NCBI GenBank assembly: GCA_029012445.1
Contig: JAQXMC010000033.1
Span: 62,001 to 126,000 of the forward strand
Source: Oscillospiraceae bacterium
GTDB lineage: Bacteria > Bacillota > Clostridia > Oscillospirales > Acutalibacteraceae
Direction: 5' to 3'
DNA: 64,000 nucleotides
Position numbers and translations under genes: made by a program. This document shows positions 61,631 to 64,000 of the stretch, piece by piece. The notes under the pieces are model-generated. The model was not told where the DNA came from and ran no database searches. It worked only from the letters and a program-made list of their open reading frames with translations. Numbering within the stretch: position 1 is the first letter of the stretch; each line of letters opens with the position of its first letter.

Positions 61631-62974
61631 TCATCTGTAAAGATTATATCTTGAAATTATGGCATTCCATGTCAGAGGATCCGTCCTGCCCGTCTGATCA
61701 AGTCCGGCCTGCGCCTGTATCGCTTTGACGGCGGCGGCGGTTTTCTGACCGTATATTCCGTCCGCTTCAACCGACGGAACGGAGCTGTCGTTCTGAGCTA
61801 TCAGGTTTATGAATTCCTGTATCCGTCTGACAACATCTCCCGTGCTTCCCACCGTTAAGGCGAGCCCCGGCGCCGGCAGAGTTTCTATCACATCGTATTG
61901 CGTCTGAACCTCTCTTTCCAGGCGCTCATATTCATTTATCAGCGCCCGCCAGGTGTTTGCTCCGACTATGCCGTCGGCTGGAAGCCCCTCATATGTCTGA
62001 AAGGCTTTGACTGCGTTTTCGGTATTCTCGCCGAATATTCCATCGATCGCAACATTCGGGATCGTCGGAATAAAATAGCTCAAAAGGCTAAGATAAAACT
62101 GGAGCGTGCTGACGCCGATTCCTCTTGAGCCGAGCCTGAGATCGCTCGGGAAACGGCGCATGGCTTCCGAAATGCTGATTCCCTCGCTGAAAAGCTCGCT
62201 CGTTCGCTTAACGGCGTTGTATATTCTCTTTATCTGGTACCATGTCGCCTTGCCGACAATTCCGTCAGGCGTCAGATCAAATATCTGCTGAAAAACTCTG
62301 ACGGCATTTTGTGTGTCAGCTTCAAAATAGCCGTTCGCTTCGGCAATTCTCGGTATCAGCGGATAGTTTCTCGATATTCTGTTCAGCTCCTGCTGAATTA
62401 TCTTGACCTCTTCGCCGACAGAGCCCAGGGAAAGTGGCTTTCCGGGATAGGATTCGACATTGCCCCCGACATCGGCCTGTTCGATATTTATATCGTCCCC
62501 ATAGTAGTATTGCAGTATTTCGTAGGGACTGTAGCCTCTGTTCGCAAGCTCGACCGTACCCCACTGTGAAAGTCCCGGGCAGGTCACATTTATCCCGTCG
62601 CAGTATTCCGTGAAATAAGGATTGACAGTCCCCTGCCTGACGACATAGGAGTTGAAAATATTATCGACTATTTCGGAAATATTTGAGAAATAGTCTCTGC
62701 CGTAAACGAAGGCCTGATCGTATTGAGTGGAATTTGTGATATCGAAATCATAGCCCCGCGAGCGGTAATATTCGGTGAATATCCGATTGAGAGCGATAGA
62801 TATCTGCGCATAAATATTGGCTCTGATAGCGCTTTCGGGCCAGGTGGGATATATCTCGCTTGAAGCAACATTCTTGATATAATCGACAAATGGTACCGTC
62901 ACATTCGGCGCGTTTTCGTTGGGCTTCCCGAGATGCACCGTTATTGTCTCGGGCACTACTACGCCGTCAGCCAT
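61631..62974 (-). CDS. SpoIID-like protein with three peptidoglycan-binding repeats
   Basis: The start at 62974 follows AAGGAG. 447 residues. Residues about 10-170 resemble the SpoIID/LytB fold: VASSEIYPTWPESAIRAN (position of the catalytic Glu) and GLSQWGTVELANRGYSPYEIL. Three PG_binding_1 modules follow (about 183-255, 285-350, 375-445), each with DGIxGxxTxxAVxxFQ-type cores. No signal peptide is seen. It probably acts on peptidoglycan during sporulation or germination. It overlaps the upstream gene by 8 nt. Confidence 0.8.
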   Translation of the reverse strand: MADGVVVPETITVHLGKPNENAPNVTVPFVDYIKNVASSEIYPTWPESAIRANIYAQISIALNRIFTEYYRSRGYDFDITNSTQYDQAFVYGRDYFSNISEIVDNIFNSYVVRQGTVNPYFTEYCDGINVTCPGLSQWGTVELANRGYSPYEILQYYYGDDINIEQADVGGNVESYPGKPLSLGSVGEEVKIIQQELNRISRNYPLIPRIAEANGYFEADTQNAVRVFQQIFDLTPDGIVGKATWYQIKRIYNAVKRTSELFSEGISISEAMRRFPSDLRLGSRGIGVSTLQFYLSLLSYFIPTIPNVAIDGIFGENTENAVKAFQTYEGLPADGIVGANTWRALINEYERLEREVQTQYDVIETLPAPGLALTVGSTGDVVRRIQEFINLIAQNDSSVPSVEADGIYGQKTAAAVKAIQAQAGLDQTGRTDPLTWNAIISRYNLYR

Positions 62975-63590
62975 TGTTGTCACTCCTTAAATCTTCGGGC
63001 TCGCTTTCAACAGTCATGACAGGCTCTTTGTTGTTCCCCATTTCCATTCTGACATCCTGAATAGACTCTATCCCTTCAAATACGGGCACATTTTCAAACA
63101 CCTCGGTGTTAAATCTCGGGTGCGTGACTATTATCTTATAGCCGGAATAACCTTTTTCAGAGCCTGGGCTTTCGCTGATGCTTTTATCCGGCGTCGTCAG
63201 ACGGGTTGCATCGAAAATGCCGCTCTGGTTAGTGTAGCCCTCGCGTATTACCTTGCCCCGGTCGTCAAATACTCTGACAAAGGCTGTTTCTAACGGATAC
63301 GCTATGTTTCCGTTGAAAACTCTGACCTTCAGCGAACCGAAGCTGTCGGCTGAATTAGCGACGCTCGGATCTCTGCGTCTTTCGTCATCATAAGATATGC
63401 TCTGCATTTCCCGTCTGTCGGTGTTTTCCTGAGCCGCTGCGCTCACGCTCGGTTCAGACCGTTCCACGCCGGCAGCCTGCGCCGCAGTCTCGAATACCGG
63501 CTCAGTTTCCTGATAAGGGAAATAAGACCGCTTCATCATTTTCAACATATCGTTTTTATATTTTTCGATAAGTTCATCCACATTTTGCAT
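62967..63590 (-). CDS. Protein with carboxypeptidase-regulatory-like beta domain, SpoIID-like partner
   Basis: 207 residues. An N-terminal helix (VDELIEKYKNDMLKMMKRSYFP), a disordered Ala/Glu/Ser linker, then a beta-sandwich (about 95-190: GSLKVRVFNGNIAYPLETAFVRVFDDRG) of the CarboxypepD_reg type. It has no signal peptide and overlaps the SpoIID-like gene, so they should work together. A weak sigma-E-like -10 (CATATAAT at 63622-63615) lies upstream. Function unknown. Confidence 0.75.
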   Translation of the reverse strand: MQNVDELIEKYKNDMLKMMKRSYFPYQETEPVFETAAQAAGVERSEPSVSAAAQENTDRREMQSISYDDERRRDPSVANSADSFGSLKVRVFNGNIAYPLETAFVRVFDDRGKVIREGYTNQSGIFDATRLTTPDKSISESPGSEKGYSGYKIIVTHPRFNTEVFENVPVFEGIESIQDVRMEMGNNKEPVMTVESEPEDLRSDNNG

Positions 63591-63910
63591 GTTTCAACGC
63601 CTCGCTTTCTCTAAATTATATGCAGGCGTTATAATATAGGTGAGAGACGCGCAAAGACTCACAGTCAGCCGATAAAGCGCAAAACGCAGAAGATAGGTCA
63701 AGAATCAATTCATCAAAAAGCGCAATATAAATTTTGAATAATATTTTTGTTTTGTCATAAAGCCGTCAGCCGTAAGTTTTCATCAGGCCGGCGGCTTCAG
63801 TCTCATCTCAAAGCTTCGGTTTCATCTGAAGCGACATTCCGGCGGCGCACTGAACCGCGCGCCGCCTTATCTTTCGCTGTTCTCTGCATTTCCTCGGAAA
63901 AATGCGCAAA
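63591..63910. other. Intergenic region with several short palindromes
   Basis: Holds the promoter side of the gene at 62967-63590 and a GC-rich stem GGCGGCGC/GCGCCGCC (63841-63848/63859-63866). I see no convincing coding frame; the open frames here are low-complexity shadows. Confidence 0.5.
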
Positions 63911-63938
63911 CGCCGCAGCCCCCTGTCGGGCTGCGGCG
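63911..63938 (-). terminator. Terminator downstream of ackA
   Basis: CGCCGCAGCCC and GGGCTGCGGCG form an 11-bp GC-rich stem with a 6-nt loop, 20 nt past the stop; TTTGCGCATTTTT follows on the minus strand. Confidence 0.75.
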
Positions 63939-63957
63939 CTATGAATTTAGCTTATAA

Positions 63958-64000
63958 TTACAGATTGGTTACTATCTCATATGTATCTTTCGCTATCATA
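63958..64000 (-). CDS. ackA: Acetate kinase, last 13 codons only
   Basis: The frame reads MIAKDTYEIVTNL then TAA and runs off the right edge. This matches the conserved C-terminus of acetate kinase (...EE-x-MIARDT-x-x-IV). The rest lies outside the window. Acetate kinase gives ATP from acetyl phosphate, as expected for a fermenter. Thirteen residues are little evidence, so the call is probable rather than certain. Confidence 0.65.
   Translation of the reverse strand, partial: MIAKDTYEIVTNL

Noticed and set aside
63747..63944. 65-codon plus-strand frame near the right edge
   Set aside because: Arg/Ser/Ala-rich, without ribosome site, over intergenic palindromes and the ackA terminator.
1..64000. 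CRISPR arrays, prophage, insertion sequences, tRNA or rRNA genes
   Set aside because: No regularly spaced repeats, transposase or phage genes, and no tRNA/rRNA-like sequence were noticed on reading both strands.

Overview
The window looks like a chromosomal segment of an endospore-forming member of the Clostridia, probably a gut Oscillospirales/Ruminococcaceae-type lineage. The assignment is inference from gene content: spoIVA, yqfC/yqfD, ylbJ, a GerA-type germination protein and a SpoIID-like protein; SepF/DivIVA division genes; a transketolase split into two genes; Zur with a zinc ABC transporter; and carbohydrate enzymes (GH16, GH95) without a respiratory apparatus. Almost every gene is on the minus strand. 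The exceptions are the GH16 gene, ylbJ with a small zinc-ribbon gene and GH95, and spoIVA. I saw no rRNA, tRNA, CRISPR array, transposase or prophage.

Layout. 1-3.4 kb: a cluster of zinc-ribbon proteins with an SPFH protein (B. subtilis ydjG/ydjI-like). 3.8-5.8 kb: a secreted Fn3 protein and a receiver-like domain that lacks its phosphoacceptor. 6-9.6 kb: a three-gene NarL-type two-component operon in which one 'kinase' looks catalytically dead. 9.9-13.8 kb: zinc homeostasis (zur, a small Cys membrane protein, znuA-znuC-znuB, an OB-fold-like lipoprotein), with a strikingly structured RNA leader in front of znuA. 14-19.2 kb: a lipoprotein, PAP2 phosphatase, XRE regulator, a TtcA-like PP-loop protein and a ComEC without its metallo-beta-lactamase part. 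19.3-35.1 kb: one long co-directional housekeeping run from a sigma-A promoter: miaB, ylbF-like, mutS, mutL, miaA, HlyD-like, yggS, sepF, divIVA, lspA, rluD, HAD phosphatase, transketolase N and C halves. 35.5-44.3 kb: GH16, then dgkA-ybeY-phoH-yqfD-yqfC (minus), then ylbJ, a zinc-ribbon protein and a GH95 fucosidase (plus).

44.4-45.3 kb holds the most unusual item. Two very short genes (28 and 34 codons) encode clearly paralogous amphipathic peptides. Each has its own near-consensus promoter, strong ribosome binding site and terminator, and they lie just downstream of an XRE regulator. 45.3-51.1 kb: metallophosphoesterase, uvrC, a shortened solute-binding lipoprotein, a DUF6320-like protein and a condensation-fold acyltransferase. 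51.1-57.8 kb: a five-gene operon resembling a glycerol-3-phosphate oxidation module (GlpA-like, FAD oxidoreductase, DUF1667, FGGY kinase) with an AGPS-like FAD protein. 57.9-64 kb: an RluA-type pseudouridine synthase, spoIVA with a sigma-E-like promoter, a lone GerA-type protein, a SpoIID-like/peptidoglycan-binding protein, and the last codons of an acetate kinase gene.

All assignments come from reading motifs and context by eye. No database search or folding program was run.
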